A DNA stretch of 64,000 bases from Patescibacteria group bacterium. GTDB lineage: Bacteria; Patescibacteriota; Patescibacteriia; 2-12-FULL-60-25. Location: contig JAHJRN010000019.1 of NCBI GenBank assembly GCA_018830865.1, forward strand, positions 1-64,000. Reading direction: 5' to 3'. The notes beneath the pieces are model-generated. The model was not told the DNA's origin, made no database searches, and saw only the letters and a program-made list of their open reading frames with translations. The position numbers and the translations under genes were made by a program. This document shows, one piece after another, positions 52,251-59,938 of this stretch; position 1 is the stretch's first letter, and the number at the start of each line of letters is the position of its first letter.

Positions 52251-52997
52251 TTACTGTCTCTTCGCAAACGCCTCGAACGCACGCAGGATCTCGACCGGAA
52301 TCGCGAACACGACCGTGTTCGACTGATCGCTCGAGATGTCGTTGATGGAATTCAGCGTGCGCAGGTGGAGTGCGGCCGGATTCCGCATGAGGATCTCCGC
52401 GGCCTTGTTCAGGTTCTCCGCCGCGATGACCTCGCCCTCGGCGTTGATGATGACCGCGCGCCGCTCGCGCTCGGCCTCGGCCTGCTTCGCGATGGTGCGG
52501 ACCATGTCCTCCGGCAGCTGGATGTCCTTCAGCTCGACGGCCGACACTTCGATGCCCCATGCCGTCGAATGCGCGGCGATGAGCTCTTTGATGCGTGCTG
52601 AGGCCTGGTCACGTTCCGACAGCAGCTCGTCGAGCGTGAGCTCACCGACGATGTTCCGCATCGTCGTCTGCGCGAGCTGCGAGATGGCGTTCCAGAAGTT
52701 CTCGACCTCGAGCACGGCCTTGCCCGCGTCCGCGACCTTATAGTAGATGACCGCGTTGATCTTGCAGGACACGTTGTCGCGGGTGATAGCTTCCTGATAC
52801 GGCACCTCGACGGCCTTGGTGCGGATGTCCACCTTCTTCATGGACTGGAAGACGGGGATGACGATGCGCCACCCCGGATTCACGAGGCCCGTGAACTTCC
52901 CGAATGTGAACATGACACCGCGTTCGTACTGGTTCACCTGTCGGACGAAGACGATGAACGCCACCACGATCCATGGCAGAGTATAGAGATATTCCAT
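52251..52997 (-). CDS. SPFH/stomatin-like membrane protein
   Basis: 248 residues. One N-terminal membrane segment (about 5-22, LPWIVVAFIVFV) is followed by the SPFH/band-7 domain: VNQYERGVMFTFGKFTGLVNPGWRIVIPVFQSMKKVDIR, TRDNVSCKINAVIYYKV, ELTLDELLSERD, and the C-terminal helix AEAERERRAVIINAEGEVIAAENLNKAA. It should form membrane-bound oligomers, often modulating FtsH/HtpX-type proteases. No NfeD partner is present next door. Start at 52997. Confidence 0.9.
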   Translation of the reverse strand: MEYLYTLPWIVVAFIVFVRQVNQYERGVMFTFGKFTGLVNPGWRIVIPVFQSMKKVDIRTKAVEVPYQEAITRDNVSCKINAVIYYKVADAGKAVLEVENFWNAISQLAQTTMRNIVGELTLDELLSERDQASARIKELIAAHSTAWGIEVSAVELKDIQLPEDMVRTIAKQAEAERERRAVIINAEGEVIAAENLNKAAEILMRNPAALHLRTLNSINDISSDQSNTVVFAIPVEILRAFEAFAKRQ

Positions 52998-53065
52998 ATG
53001 TCTAGTTGGGCGTGAATGAATCTTACGGATACGGTACGTGCCTCCCGCCTCCACGTCAACGAAGT

Positions 53066-53090
53066 GAAAAGACCCTCGTCGGGTCTTTTC
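53066..53090 (-). terminator. terminator of tRNA-Arg(UCU)
   Basis: GAAAAGACCC-TCGTC... perfect 10-bp stem ending in TTTTC on both strands. Confidence 0.75.
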
Positions 53091-53094
53091 ATCA

Positions 53095-53171
53095 TGGTGC
53101 CCCCGGGTGGAGTCGAACCACCATCTCACGGCTTAGAAGTCCGGTGCTCGATCCGGTTGAGCTACAGGGGC
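53095..53171 (-). tRNA. tRNA-Arg (anticodon UCU)
   Basis: A 77-nt cloverleaf with acceptor GCCCCTG/CGGGGGC, anticodon loop CTTCTAA (UCU, normal U33) and encoded CCA. The anticodon stem shows two mismatches (27-43 and 31-39). It is a close relative of the gene at 48553, which has C33. Confidence 0.85.
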
Positions 53172-53181
53172 ATGACGCGTG

Positions 53182-53210
53182 ACGATACCTGATTTTCTCC
53201 CGTCTGGCAA
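53182..53210 (-). promoter_or_regulatory. promoter of tRNA-Arg(UCU)
   Basis: Minus strand TTGCCA (53210-53205), 17 bases, TATCGT (53187-53182). Confidence 0.6.
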
Positions 53211-53214
53211 GACC

Positions 53215-54168
53215 TTATCCCTCCTCATCCCCTCTCCGCTTCGCATGGAACGCCTGATGCACCTCGCGGAGCTGCTGGTTCGTGACATGGGTGTAGATCT
53301 GCGTGGTCGTGATGGATGCATGTCCGAGCATGGACTGTACGCTCCGGATATCTGCGCCGTTCATGAGCAGGTCCGTGGCGAACGAGTGGCGGAGCGTGTG
53401 CGGCGACACCTTCTTCGGGATGCCGGCCGCGACGGCATAGTGGCAGACGAGGCGTTCGATGGACCGCGGCGTGATGGGCTTCGGGATAACCTCGCCCTTC
53501 GCATCTTTCTTCCCGGCTGCCCGGTCGTGTCGGATGATGAGGTACGGCGACGCATCGTCGCGCAACGCGAGATATGCCTTCAGCCAATGCCGCGCCTGAT
53601 GTGAGAGAAACACGACGCGTGCCTTATCGCCCTTGCCGCGCACCGAGAACTCGTCGCGGTCGAGGTTGATCTGGTCTTTCTTCAGATTTGCGAGCTCGGA
53701 GACGCGCATGCCGGTCGAGAAGAACAGCTCGAGGATGGCGCGGTCGCGTGCCTTGAGGATGGGCGGCGCGTCGGACTGCGTCGGCGCGTCGAGCAGGCGT
53801 TCGAGGTCCACGGCGTCGAGAAACGACGGTTCGCGATTCCCCTGCTTCGCGAGCTCGATCTTCTCTGGCGCGAGCGTGCTCACGTCGTTGCGCGCAAGGT
53901 ACTTGAGGAACGACCGCAAGGCGATGAGGTGGTAATTCTGCGTGTTCTTCTTCAGGGGGCCGCGGCTCGGATCCTCGATGCGGTTGAGATAGAGGCGATA
54001 CTGCCGGACCAGTTCGGACGTCACCTCGTCCACAGCCGGATCCTTAGTCCACTCGATGAACCGCCCGAGGTAAAATTCGTAGTTACGCACCGTGAGCGAC
54101 GACCGCCCCCTCTCGATTTCGAGGTACTCGAGGAACGGCCGGAGGTATTGTGATATCTTCTTCGCCAT
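53215..54168 (-). CDS. xerD: tyrosine recombinase, XerC/XerD family
   Basis: 317 residues. The N-terminal SAM-like core-binding domain contains ISQYLRPFLEYLEIERG. The catalytic domain has the Arg in TGMRVSELANL, HTLRHSFATDLL (HxxR), the LGHASITTTQIYTHV segment and the nucleophile Tyr therein. It probably resolves chromosome dimers at dif; no dif site was seen in the window. The ATG at 54168 lies 6 bases after TATACT (54180-54175), predicting a leaderless message. Confidence 0.9.
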   Translation of the reverse strand: MAKKISQYLRPFLEYLEIERGRSSLTVRNYEFYLGRFIEWTKDPAVDEVTSELVRQYRLYLNRIEDPSRGPLKKNTQNYHLIALRSFLKYLARNDVSTLAPEKIELAKQGNREPSFLDAVDLERLLDAPTQSDAPPILKARDRAILELFFSTGMRVSELANLKKDQINLDRDEFSVRGKGDKARVVFLSHQARHWLKAYLALRDDASPYLIIRHDRAAGKKDAKGEVIPKPITPRSIERLVCHYAVAAGIPKKVSPHTLRHSFATDLLMNGADIRSVQSMLGHASITTTQIYTHVTNQQLREVHQAFHAKRRGDEEG

Positions 54169-54220
54169 CGCCACAGTATACCTTAGGGCGTCGTAAAACG
54201 GGCAATGCAGGCCATGTACC

Positions 54221-54249
54221 TTGCCACGACAGGAGATATCTGATAGCGT
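54221..54249 (+). promoter_or_regulatory. promoter of rpsO
   Basis: TTGCCA (54221-54226), 17 bases, TAGCGT (54244-54249). The leader of about 130 nt contains palindrome copy 4 (54285-54299). Confidence 0.5.
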
Positions 54250-54284
54250 TGGGCCACATAAATCACCTACGCCCATCCGGTCCG

Positions 54285-54299
54285 GCCAGCTGAGCTGGC
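54285..54299. repeat. AGCTGAGCT-core palindrome, copy 4 (rpsO leader)
   Basis: GCCAGCT-G-AGCTGGC, the same core as the three copies near tRNA-His, within the untranslated leader of rpsO. Confidence 0.5.
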
Positions 54300-54385
54300 T
54301 CCACGGGGTGCAGCGCGAATCCGGGCACGCACGCCCATGATGCGATCCTCACGGTTCCATCGTGGGCGCACGTCCCCGACACGAC

Positions 54386-54646
54386 ATGTTAGATCCGAAA
54401 AAGAAGAAGCGCGTCATCGAAAAATTCAAGATGCACGCGACCGACACGGGCTCACCACAGGTCCAGATCGCCATCCTCACCGAGGAGATCAAGGACCTCA
54501 CCGAGCACCTCCGCGGCCACAAGAAGGACTTCTCGTCCCGCCGTGGCCTCATCAAGAAGGTCGGCGAGCGCCGTCGCCTGATGAAGTACCTCAAGCGCGA
54601 GGATGCCAAGGCCTACGACGACCTGATGACGAAGCTGAAAATCTGA
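54386..54646 (+). CDS. rpsO: 30S ribosomal protein S15
   Basis: 86 residues. Typical S15 core: [56 protein letters not shown]. It binds 16S rRNA early in 30S assembly. I chose the start at 54386 (MLDPKKKK); a short upstream extension is possible but not conserved. A terminator follows directly, so it is separate from pnp, which in many bacteria lies next to rpsO and here follows after one gene. Confidence 0.95.
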   Translation: MLDPKKKKRVIEKFKMHATDTGSPQVQIAILTEEIKDLTEHLRGHKKDFSSRRGLIKKVGERRRLMKYLKREDAKAYDDLMTKLKI

Positions 54647-54651
54647 AGATG

Positions 54652-54676
54652 AACCGCCCCTCGTGGGGCGGTTTCG
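54652..54676 (+). terminator. terminator of rpsO
   Basis: AACCGCCCC-TCGT-GGGGCGGTT followed by TCGC. Confidence 0.7.
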
Positions 54677-54689
54677 CTATCCGGTAGGC

Positions 54690-54780
54690 TTGACGAGACT
54701 GTCGTTTTCGTGTATCTTCGGACTGTCGGGAAGCGCATTTTTCATCATCGACTAACACAATCAACCCGCGCTTCCGACAC
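54690..54780 (+). promoter_or_regulatory. promoter and long leader hairpin of the NYN gene
   Basis: TTGACG (54690-54695), 17 bases, TATCTT (54713-54718). The leader folds into a strong stem: GTCGGGAAGCGC (from about 54726) with GCGCTTCCGAC (to about 54781), one bulged G and a loop of about 33 bases, ending 6-7 bases before the ATG. Confidence 0.55.
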
Positions 54781-54786
54781 CTTTAT

Positions 54787-55377
54787 ATGATCAAGCACCC
54801 CGATCAGCGCGTCGCGGTCCTCGTGGACGCGCAAAACATGTATCACTCGGCCAAGCATCTCCACAGCGCTCGGCTCAATTTTGGGAAGGCCGTGCAGGAC
54901 GCGGTCGCAGGCCGGCCGCTCGTGCGCGCCATCGCCTACGTCGCCAAGTCCAAGACTGGTGAGGAGACGTCGTTCTTCGACGCGCTCGTCGAGGCGAAGA
55001 TCGAACCGCGCATCAAGGACGTGCAGGAATTCTCGTCCGGAGCCAAGAAGGCGGATTGGGACGTCGGCATGGCCATCGATGCGGTGAAGCTCGCGGAGAA
55101 GGTCGACGTCATCGTCCTCATGACCGGCGACGGCGACTTCTGCCCGGTCATCGAATATCTCCATGGCCATGGCGTCATGGTGGAGGTCGTCGCATTCGGC
55201 GAATCCACCAACGCCGATCTCCGCGCCATGGCGGACAGCTTCGTCGACCTCTCGAGCTCGCGCGGCAATCTGCTCCGCGCCGGCAGCAAGAAGGCGCAGC
55301 CCGACCTCGAGCCCAAGGAGCCTGCACCCGACAAGGACTCGACACGAGGCACGAGAAGTGTCAAAGTGACCTACTGA
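54787..55377 (+). CDS. NYN-domain (LabA/PIN-like) putative ribonuclease
   Basis: 196 residues. Acidic motifs: VAVLVDAQNMYHSA (N-terminal Asp/Asn), KADWDVGMAIDAVKLAEKVDVIVLMTGDGDFCPVIEYL, and a following Gly-rich strand VMVEVVAFG. This is the LabA_like subgroup, whose PIN fold is expected to cut RNA with divalent metals. A disordered C-terminus of about 40 residues follows. It lies between rpsO and pnp, so a part in RNA turnover is plausible. A leader hairpin may regulate it. Confidence 0.85.
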   Translation: MIKHPDQRVAVLVDAQNMYHSAKHLHSARLNFGKAVQDAVAGRPLVRAIAYVAKSKTGEETSFFDALVEAKIEPRIKDVQEFSSGAKKADWDVGMAIDAVKLAEKVDVIVLMTGDGDFCPVIEYLHGHGVMVEVVAFGESTNADLRAMADSFVDLSSSRGNLLRAGSKKAQPDLEPKEPAPDKDSTRGTRSVKVTY

Positions 55378-55474
55378 ACGACAGCTACCCTCCTTTGCCT
55401 GGGGGGCGAGAGGGGGTCCAACGGCGACGCCCTCTCACTCCCCCGCGTTAAGGGGACCTTACACCTAACACGTG

Positions 55475-55526
55475 GCCCGAAGACAGGGAGACACATTCGA
55501 GTCGAATGGTCTTGTGTCTTCGGGGC
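55475..55526 (+). promoter_or_regulatory. pnp leader hairpin
   Basis: GCCCGAAGACA (55475-55485) pairs with TGTCTTCGGGGC (55515-55526); inside, CATTCGA-G-TCGAATG (55494-55508) forms a second stem. It ends 17 bases before the pnp ATG. In E. coli a similar hairpin is cut by RNase III and PNPase in autoregulation; the parallel is an inference. Confidence 0.55.
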
Positions 55527-55543
55527 ACAGACATACCCCGAGT

Positions 55544-57790
55544 ATGAAAAACGAACAGACGTTTTCGATCGAGTGGGGCGGGCGGACGCTGACGATCAGC
55601 GTCGGACAGCTTGCCCGGCAGGCGAACGGCTCCTGCACGATCCAGTACGGCGACACGGTCGCGCTGTGTACCGCGACCATGGGTGGCGTGCGAGACGGCA
55701 TCGACTTCTTCCCCCTGCAGGTCGATTTCGAGGAACGCATGTACGCGGCGGGCCGCATCAAGGGCTCGCGGTTCATGAAGCGCGAAGGTCGGGCGACCGA
55801 TGAGGCCATCCTCTCCGGCCGTCTCATCGACCGCGCCATCCGCCCGCTCTTCAAGGACGGGATGCGTAATGAGGTCGCGGTCATCGCGACCGTCTTTTCG
55901 CATGACCACGAAAACGATGCGGACGTGCCGGGGCTCATCGGCGCCTCGTGCGCGCTCGCCATCTCGGACATCCCGTGGGACGGCCCCATCGCCGCGGTGC
56001 GCGTCGGCCGCAAGGACGGGGCGTGGATCCTGAACCCCACCTATAAGGAAATCGACGAGGGCGGCGTGGACATCGTGGTGGCCGGAGGCAACGGCAAGAC
56101 CATCATGCTCGAGGCGGGCCTGAACGAGATGAAGGATGAGGAGGTCGGCGACGCCATCGAATGGGCGCATGGCCATCTCGCGCCCGTCATCGAGCTCGTC
56201 GAGAAGGTCCGTGTTGCCGTCGGTAAGGAAAAGAAGGACGTCTCCACGCCGAAGACGGAGGAAGAGCGAGTCCAACGCGCCAAAATCGACGAACTGCACG
56301 CGACGGCGCGCGCGTTCCTCGCCACCCGCGTGAACGCGACACTCTTCGCGACCCCACTCAAGGACAAAGCAGACCGTAAGGACGCCGTGTCGCGTCTCAA
56401 GGCCGAGCTCGACGTGCATCTCACGGAACAGGGCGTGGCGAAAGATGACCTGAAGCGCGCTACCGAGGTGGTGGACGCGTTCGTGGACGCCGAAGTCTCG
56501 CGCATGATCCTCGAGGAGGGCAAGCGCGCGGACGGCCGCGGCATCGACGATGTCCGCGATCTCTCCGCCGAGGTCTCCCTCATGCCACGCACGCACGGAT
56601 CCGGCGTCTTCCAACGCGGGGCGACGCAGGTACTCTCCACGGTCACGCTCGGCGCGCCCGGCATGGAGCAGACCATCGACACCATGGAATTCCAGACGAA
56701 GCGCCGATTCTTCCACCACTACAACTTCCCCAGCTACTGCGTCGGCGAAACGAAACCGAACCGTGGCCCGGGCCGCCGCGAAATCGGTCACGGCGCCCTT
56801 GCCGAACGCGCCATCCAGCCTGTCCTGCCTGCACGCGAACCGTTCCCGTACACCATCCGCGTCGTATCCGAAGTGCTCGGTTCCAACGGCTCGTCCTCGA
56901 TGGGCGCGACCTGCGGGTCGACCCTCGCGCTCATGGACGCCGGCGTGCCCATTACGGCGCCGGTCGCCGGCATCGCCATGGGCGTCGCGAGCGATGAGAA
57001 GAGCGGACGCTACCGCGTGATTACGGATCTGCAGGACCTCGAAGACGGCGACGGCGGCATGGACTTCAAGGTCGCCGGGACACGCACCGGCGTGACGGCC
57101 GTGCAGATGGACTGCAAGCTCACCGGCATCCCGATAGAGGTCGTTCGCGAGACCATCACAAAGGCACGGACCGCGCGTCTCCAGATCCTCGACGTCATCG
57201 AGGCCGCCCTCCCCGCTCCGCGGGCGGAGCTTTCCAAGTGGGCGCCGCGCATCGAGACCCTCCGTATCCATCCGGACCGCATCCGCGACGTCATCGGCCC
57301 GGGCGGCAAGATCATCAATGAGATCATCGACACCTGCAGCGTCGAGATCGACATCGAGGACGATGGACTCGTCATGATCACGTCATTGAACCCGGAAGGC
57401 ATGAAGAAGGCGAAGGACTGGGTCACCCAACTCACGCGCGAGGTCGCGGTGGGAGAAATCTTCACCGGTCCTGTCACGCGCCTCATGGACTTCGGCGCGT
57501 TCGTCGAAATCCTTCCCAAGCAGGAAGGTCTCGTGCACATCTCCGAGCTCGCGCCCCAGCGCGTGGACAAGGTCACGGACGTGGTGAACGTGGGCGATAT
57601 CGTGACCGTGAAGGTCTACGAGATCGATTCCATGGGACGCATGAACCTCTCAATCAAGCGTGCGGATCCGAACTACCAGCCGTCGGACCGTGACGAACGC
57701 CCATTGCGCGACCGTAAGCCCATGGGAGGTGGTGGCGGGTTCGGCGGACCGCGTGGAGGTAATGGCGGCCCTCGCGACCGGCGCTTCTAA
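55544..57790 (+). CDS. pnp: polyribonucleotide nucleotidyltransferase (PNPase)
   Basis: 748 residues. Two RNase PH domains (GDTVALCTATMG, DFFPLQVDFEERMYAAGRIKGSRFMKREGR; FHHYNFPSYCVGETKPNRGPGRREIGHG, SSSMGATCGSTLALMDAGVPI), an all-alpha linker, KH domain (VIGPGGKIINEI) and S1 domain (GPVTRLMDFGAFVEILPKQEGLVHISE). It degrades RNA 3' to 5' by phosphorolysis. A Gly/Arg-rich tail ends the protein. I chose the start at 55544; the longer ORF reads through the leader hairpin. Confidence 0.97.
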   Translation: MKNEQTFSIEWGGRTLTISVGQLARQANGSCTIQYGDTVALCTATMGGVRDGIDFFPLQVDFEERMYAAGRIKGSRFMKREGRATDEAILSGRLIDRAIRPLFKDGMRNEVAVIATVFSHDHENDADVPGLIGASCALAISDIPWDGPIAAVRVGRKDGAWILNPTYKEIDEGGVDIVVAGGNGKTIMLEAGLNEMKDEEVGDAIEWAHGHLAPVIELVEKVRVAVGKEKKDVSTPKTEEERVQRAKIDELHATARAFLATRVNATLFATPLKDKADRKDAVSRLKAELDVHLTEQGVAKDDLKRATEVVDAFVDAEVSRMILEEGKRADGRGIDDVRDLSAEVSLMPRTHGSGVFQRGATQVLSTVTLGAPGMEQTIDTMEFQTKRRFFHHYNFPSYCVGETKPNRGPGRREIGHGALAERAIQPVLPAREPFPYTIRVVSEVLGSNGSSSMGATCGSTLALMDAGVPITAPVAGIAMGVASDEKSGRYRVITDLQDLEDGDGGMDFKVAGTRTGVTAVQMDCKLTGIPIEVVRETITKARTARLQILDVIEAALPAPRAELSKWAPRIETLRIHPDRIRDVIGPGGKIINEIIDTCSVEIDIEDDGLVMITSLNPEGMKKAKDWVTQLTREVAVGEIFTGPVTRLMDFGAFVEILPKQEGLVHISELAPQRVDKVTDVVNVGDIVTVKVYEIDSMGRMNLSIKRADPNYQPSDRDERPLRDRKPMGGGGGFGGPRGGNGGPRDRRF

Positions 57791-57799
57791 CCACGCTTC

Positions 57800-58939
57800 A
57801 TGTCGGAGCCGATCATCCACGATTCGACGCCGAAAGGCAGCGCGATTCTGGCGTATGGCGAATCGCCACGCCGATCGAGCATCCCCATCATCCTCGCCCT
57901 CGCGGCGGGGATGATTGCGGTCGCCTGCATCGCGACGCTCGTGGCCGTATCGGTCTCCGACGCGGTTCCCCTTCCCGCCGACACCATCTCCATCCTGTAT
58001 CTCAAGGCGGATGCGACGCTCCCGACGGACACGCCGTCTACATGGTCCTCGGCCCAATCCACGGCAAAGCCTTTTCCGATCCTGGTCGGCTATCGACGGG
58101 ACTCGGACGGGAGCGTGAAGCCTTTCGCTATCCTGCCGCGCTGCTTCGGGTCCGGCGGTCAGACGACGTGGGCCTTACGGTTGACCGATGAGCGTATTTC
58201 GACGAAACGCGTATCCCTCCTCGACCTCGCGGGGTCAATACGTACCCTCATCGCTCCATCCTGGCTCCGTATCTGGCCAAGAAGGGCCTTTCCGGACCTC
58301 GACAGCACCCCCGATGATGCATCGGTTGGTGGTGCATTGACGCCGACTTCTTGGAACACGGACGTAAAGTCTCCAGCATCCCATATCGACGGAGATATTG
58401 GACGTAACACCTTGGATATCGAGGCTTTTCCAGGCGCATGGCCGGTCGTGGAGTCCTCGTTTCGCGCTCGTGGGTTGGATCTTCGGCTGACCGAACGCCC
58501 GGTATCCGCCTCCTGGTCGATGGACCTGGACACCAGAATGACAGTCAGTCTGACGTTCTCGGAAGGACTTTCCGCCAAGACCAAGGCGGAAATCGCCGGA
58601 AGTCTCGGAATATCGTCACTGACGCCCATCGCTCTCGATGACGGGACACCTATCAATGAGCTTGCTGTTGATGAAACGGCGTTTGTTCATGCGACATCGA
58701 TCAGAGGCATCGAGGACGTCGAGGCAGTCTTTCTGGGTCCTTTAGCCATCATCGGGCCTATCGGTGCCTCTCTTGAAGCTCTTCCGATGCCTCAGAGCTG
58801 TACTGGCCAGGTGCTCGCGGCGTTTGATATCGCTGGAATCCGTGACTCGCTCACCGAAAGAGGCATCCCAACCTTCCCCGGTTCCCCCAAGCGCCTTCTG
58901 TGGACGACTGGGTCTGGAACCATCCTCGCGTGCTGGTAA
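57800..58939 (+). CDS. hypothetical single-pass membrane protein, 379 aa
   Basis: Cytosolic N-terminus of about 28 residues, one transmembrane helix (about 29-51, IPIILALAAGMIAVACIATLVAV), then an extracytoplasmic part of about 325 residues, beta-rich, without known motifs; two cysteines at a distance (RCFGSGG; QSCTGQV). It starts 9 bases after the pnp stop and is probably in the pnp transcript. I recognise no family. Confidence 0.6.
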   Translation: MSEPIIHDSTPKGSAILAYGESPRRSSIPIILALAAGMIAVACIATLVAVSVSDAVPLPADTISILYLKADATLPTDTPSTWSSAQSTAKPFPILVGYRRDSDGSVKPFAILPRCFGSGGQTTWALRLTDERISTKRVSLLDLAGSIRTLIAPSWLRIWPRRAFPDLDSTPDDASVGGALTPTSWNTDVKSPASHIDGDIGRNTLDIEAFPGAWPVVESSFRARGLDLRLTERPVSASWSMDLDTRMTVSLTFSEGLSAKTKAEIAGSLGISSLTPIALDDGTPINELAVDETAFVHATSIRGIEDVEAVFLGPLAIIGPIGASLEALPMPQSCTGQVLAAFDIAGIRDSLTERGIPTFPGSPKRLLWTTGSGTILACW

Positions 58940-58941
58940 AC

Positions 58942-58974
58942 TTATCCACACTCTCACTACTTGATTGTGGATAA
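58942..58974. promoter_or_regulatory. two inverted consensus DnaA boxes
   Basis: TTATCCACA (58942-58950) and TGTGGATAA (58966-58974) are both perfect DnaA-box consensus matches in inverted orientation, 15 bases apart. As RNA they would also form a hairpin followed by TATTTTTG, so a terminator is the alternative reading. Confidence 0.5.
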
Positions 58975-59026
58975 CGGTATTTTTGCTTCCATTAGCACAG
59001 CATTTTGCTGATATTCCCTACCGGCA

Positions 59027-59055
59027 TTGAAGAGACTCTTTTTTTGCCGTATACT
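59027..59055 (+). promoter_or_regulatory. promoter of the candidate noncoding RNA
   Basis: TTGAAG (59027-59032), 17 bases, TATACT (59050-59055). No start codon with coding potential follows. Confidence 0.65.
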
Positions 59056-59061
59056 TATAGG

Positions 59062-59510
59062 GCATACGAAAATTGTTCTTTGCGAGAGGGAAGCCAGCCC
59101 TTCAAATGGCATTGCACTTTTCACTGTACCTGGACCGATAGCCCGTTCCTGACGACGGACGTCGGTTCTATGTCTCAACTCGACCCTCGACCCCGTTTTC
59201 GGGGTCCCTCGAAACCAAAACTCCAAATCGAAAGCTTCGGTGTAACTCTCACTCCCATCGCGGGAACATTCATGGGAACCTGAAACCCCTGACGAGACGT
59301 CACCAGGGTCCGGTCGAGACAAACAGCCCTTTTTACAGCCTGGATTTCCTCGTGTCCTTACCGTCAGCGGCTAAACCCGACAGTCCGTCGGACCCTCGCT
59401 CCGTCACAACGTGAGCACCCGCTACGACGCAACAGACCAAGAGCACCTAGGCCGAGAGCCGCGACCCACTTAATCAAAACATAAGGGGCGTACGCGGCTC
59501 TTTTCTTTTT
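59062..59510 (+). ncRNA. candidate structured noncoding RNA, about 450 nt, unassigned
   Basis: The stretch runs from a strong promoter to a strong terminator and has no credible ORF in six frames. It contains stable hairpins, e.g. GACCCCG-TTTT-CGGGGTC (59189-59206), and paired segments near 59290-59315. Length fits RNase P RNA or tmRNA, but I could not find their universal motifs (GAGGAAAGUCC/ACAGAA, or a tRNA-like end with a tag ORF). The identity is therefore open; a divergent form of a housekeeping RNA is possible. Confidence 0.6.
59455..59510 (+). terminator. terminator of the candidate noncoding RNA
   Basis: AGAGCCGCG (59455-59463) pairs with CGCGGCTCT (59493-59501); TTTTCTTTTT follows. 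Confidence 0.7.
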
Positions 59511-59522
59511 GCCGATTGTCCC

Positions 59523-59551
59523 TTGCCTTTTCCCACATTCGTGGATAGACT
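59523..59551 (+). promoter_or_regulatory. promoter of dksA-lspA
   Basis: TTGCCT (59523-59528), 17 bases, TAGACT (59546-59551), 12 bases before the ATG. Confidence 0.65.
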
Positions 59552-59563
59552 ACTTCCAATATT

Positions 59564-59938
59564 ATGGACAAGGCTCGCATCGACCATTTCAAGCAACGTC
59601 TGCTGGAAGACCATACGCGTCTCGAGCAGGAACTTGAGACTATCGGATCAAAGGATCCGACCCAAAAGAACCATTTTCAAGCCGATTATCCTGAAAGCGG
59701 AGGCAATTCGGATGACGACAACGCGGCCGAAATCTCGGAATACGCGGACGAAATTTCCATCGAGGCACGACTGGAGACGGAGCTGCGAGACGTGACCAAG
59801 GCGCTTGCGGCGATTGAGGCGGGGTCCTATGGCGTATGCAAGTACTGCAAGAAAGTCATCGACGAGAAGCGTCTCGAAGCTCGCCCCGCGTCATCGAGCT
59901 GTATCGAGTGCAAGAAGCTCCTGACGCAAGAGATGTGA
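59564..59938 (+). CDS. dksA: DksA/TraR family zinc-finger protein
   Basis: 124 residues. A helical coiled-coil N-terminus (IDHFKQRLLEDHTRLEQEL) is followed by the C4 zinc finger CKYC ... CIEC. It probably enters the RNA polymerase secondary channel and tunes initiation. The acidic tip of true DksA (DxxDxA) is not clear, so DksA-like is safer. The stop overlaps the lspA start (TGATG). Confidence 0.88.
   Translation: MDKARIDHFKQRLLEDHTRLEQELETIGSKDPTQKNHFQADYPESGGNSDDDNAAEISEYADEISIEARLETELRDVTKALAAIEAGSYGVCKYCKKVIDEKRLEARPASSSCIECKKLLTQEM

Noticed and set aside
55448-57271. 607-codon minus-strand ORF opposite pnp
   Set aside because: Shadow of a well-identified gene; no motif.
58957-59322. 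Short ORFs on both strands in the region of the candidate RNA
   Set aside because: No ribosome-binding site, no family similarity; the promoter and terminator define a plus-strand transcript that breaks these frames.
59062-59510. Assignment as tmRNA or RNase P RNA
   Set aside because: Universal motifs of both were not found on either strand by eye; left unassigned.
58942-59560. Calling the region oriC
   Set aside because: Only two exact DnaA boxes and no dnaA/dnaN nearby; not enough without GC skew.
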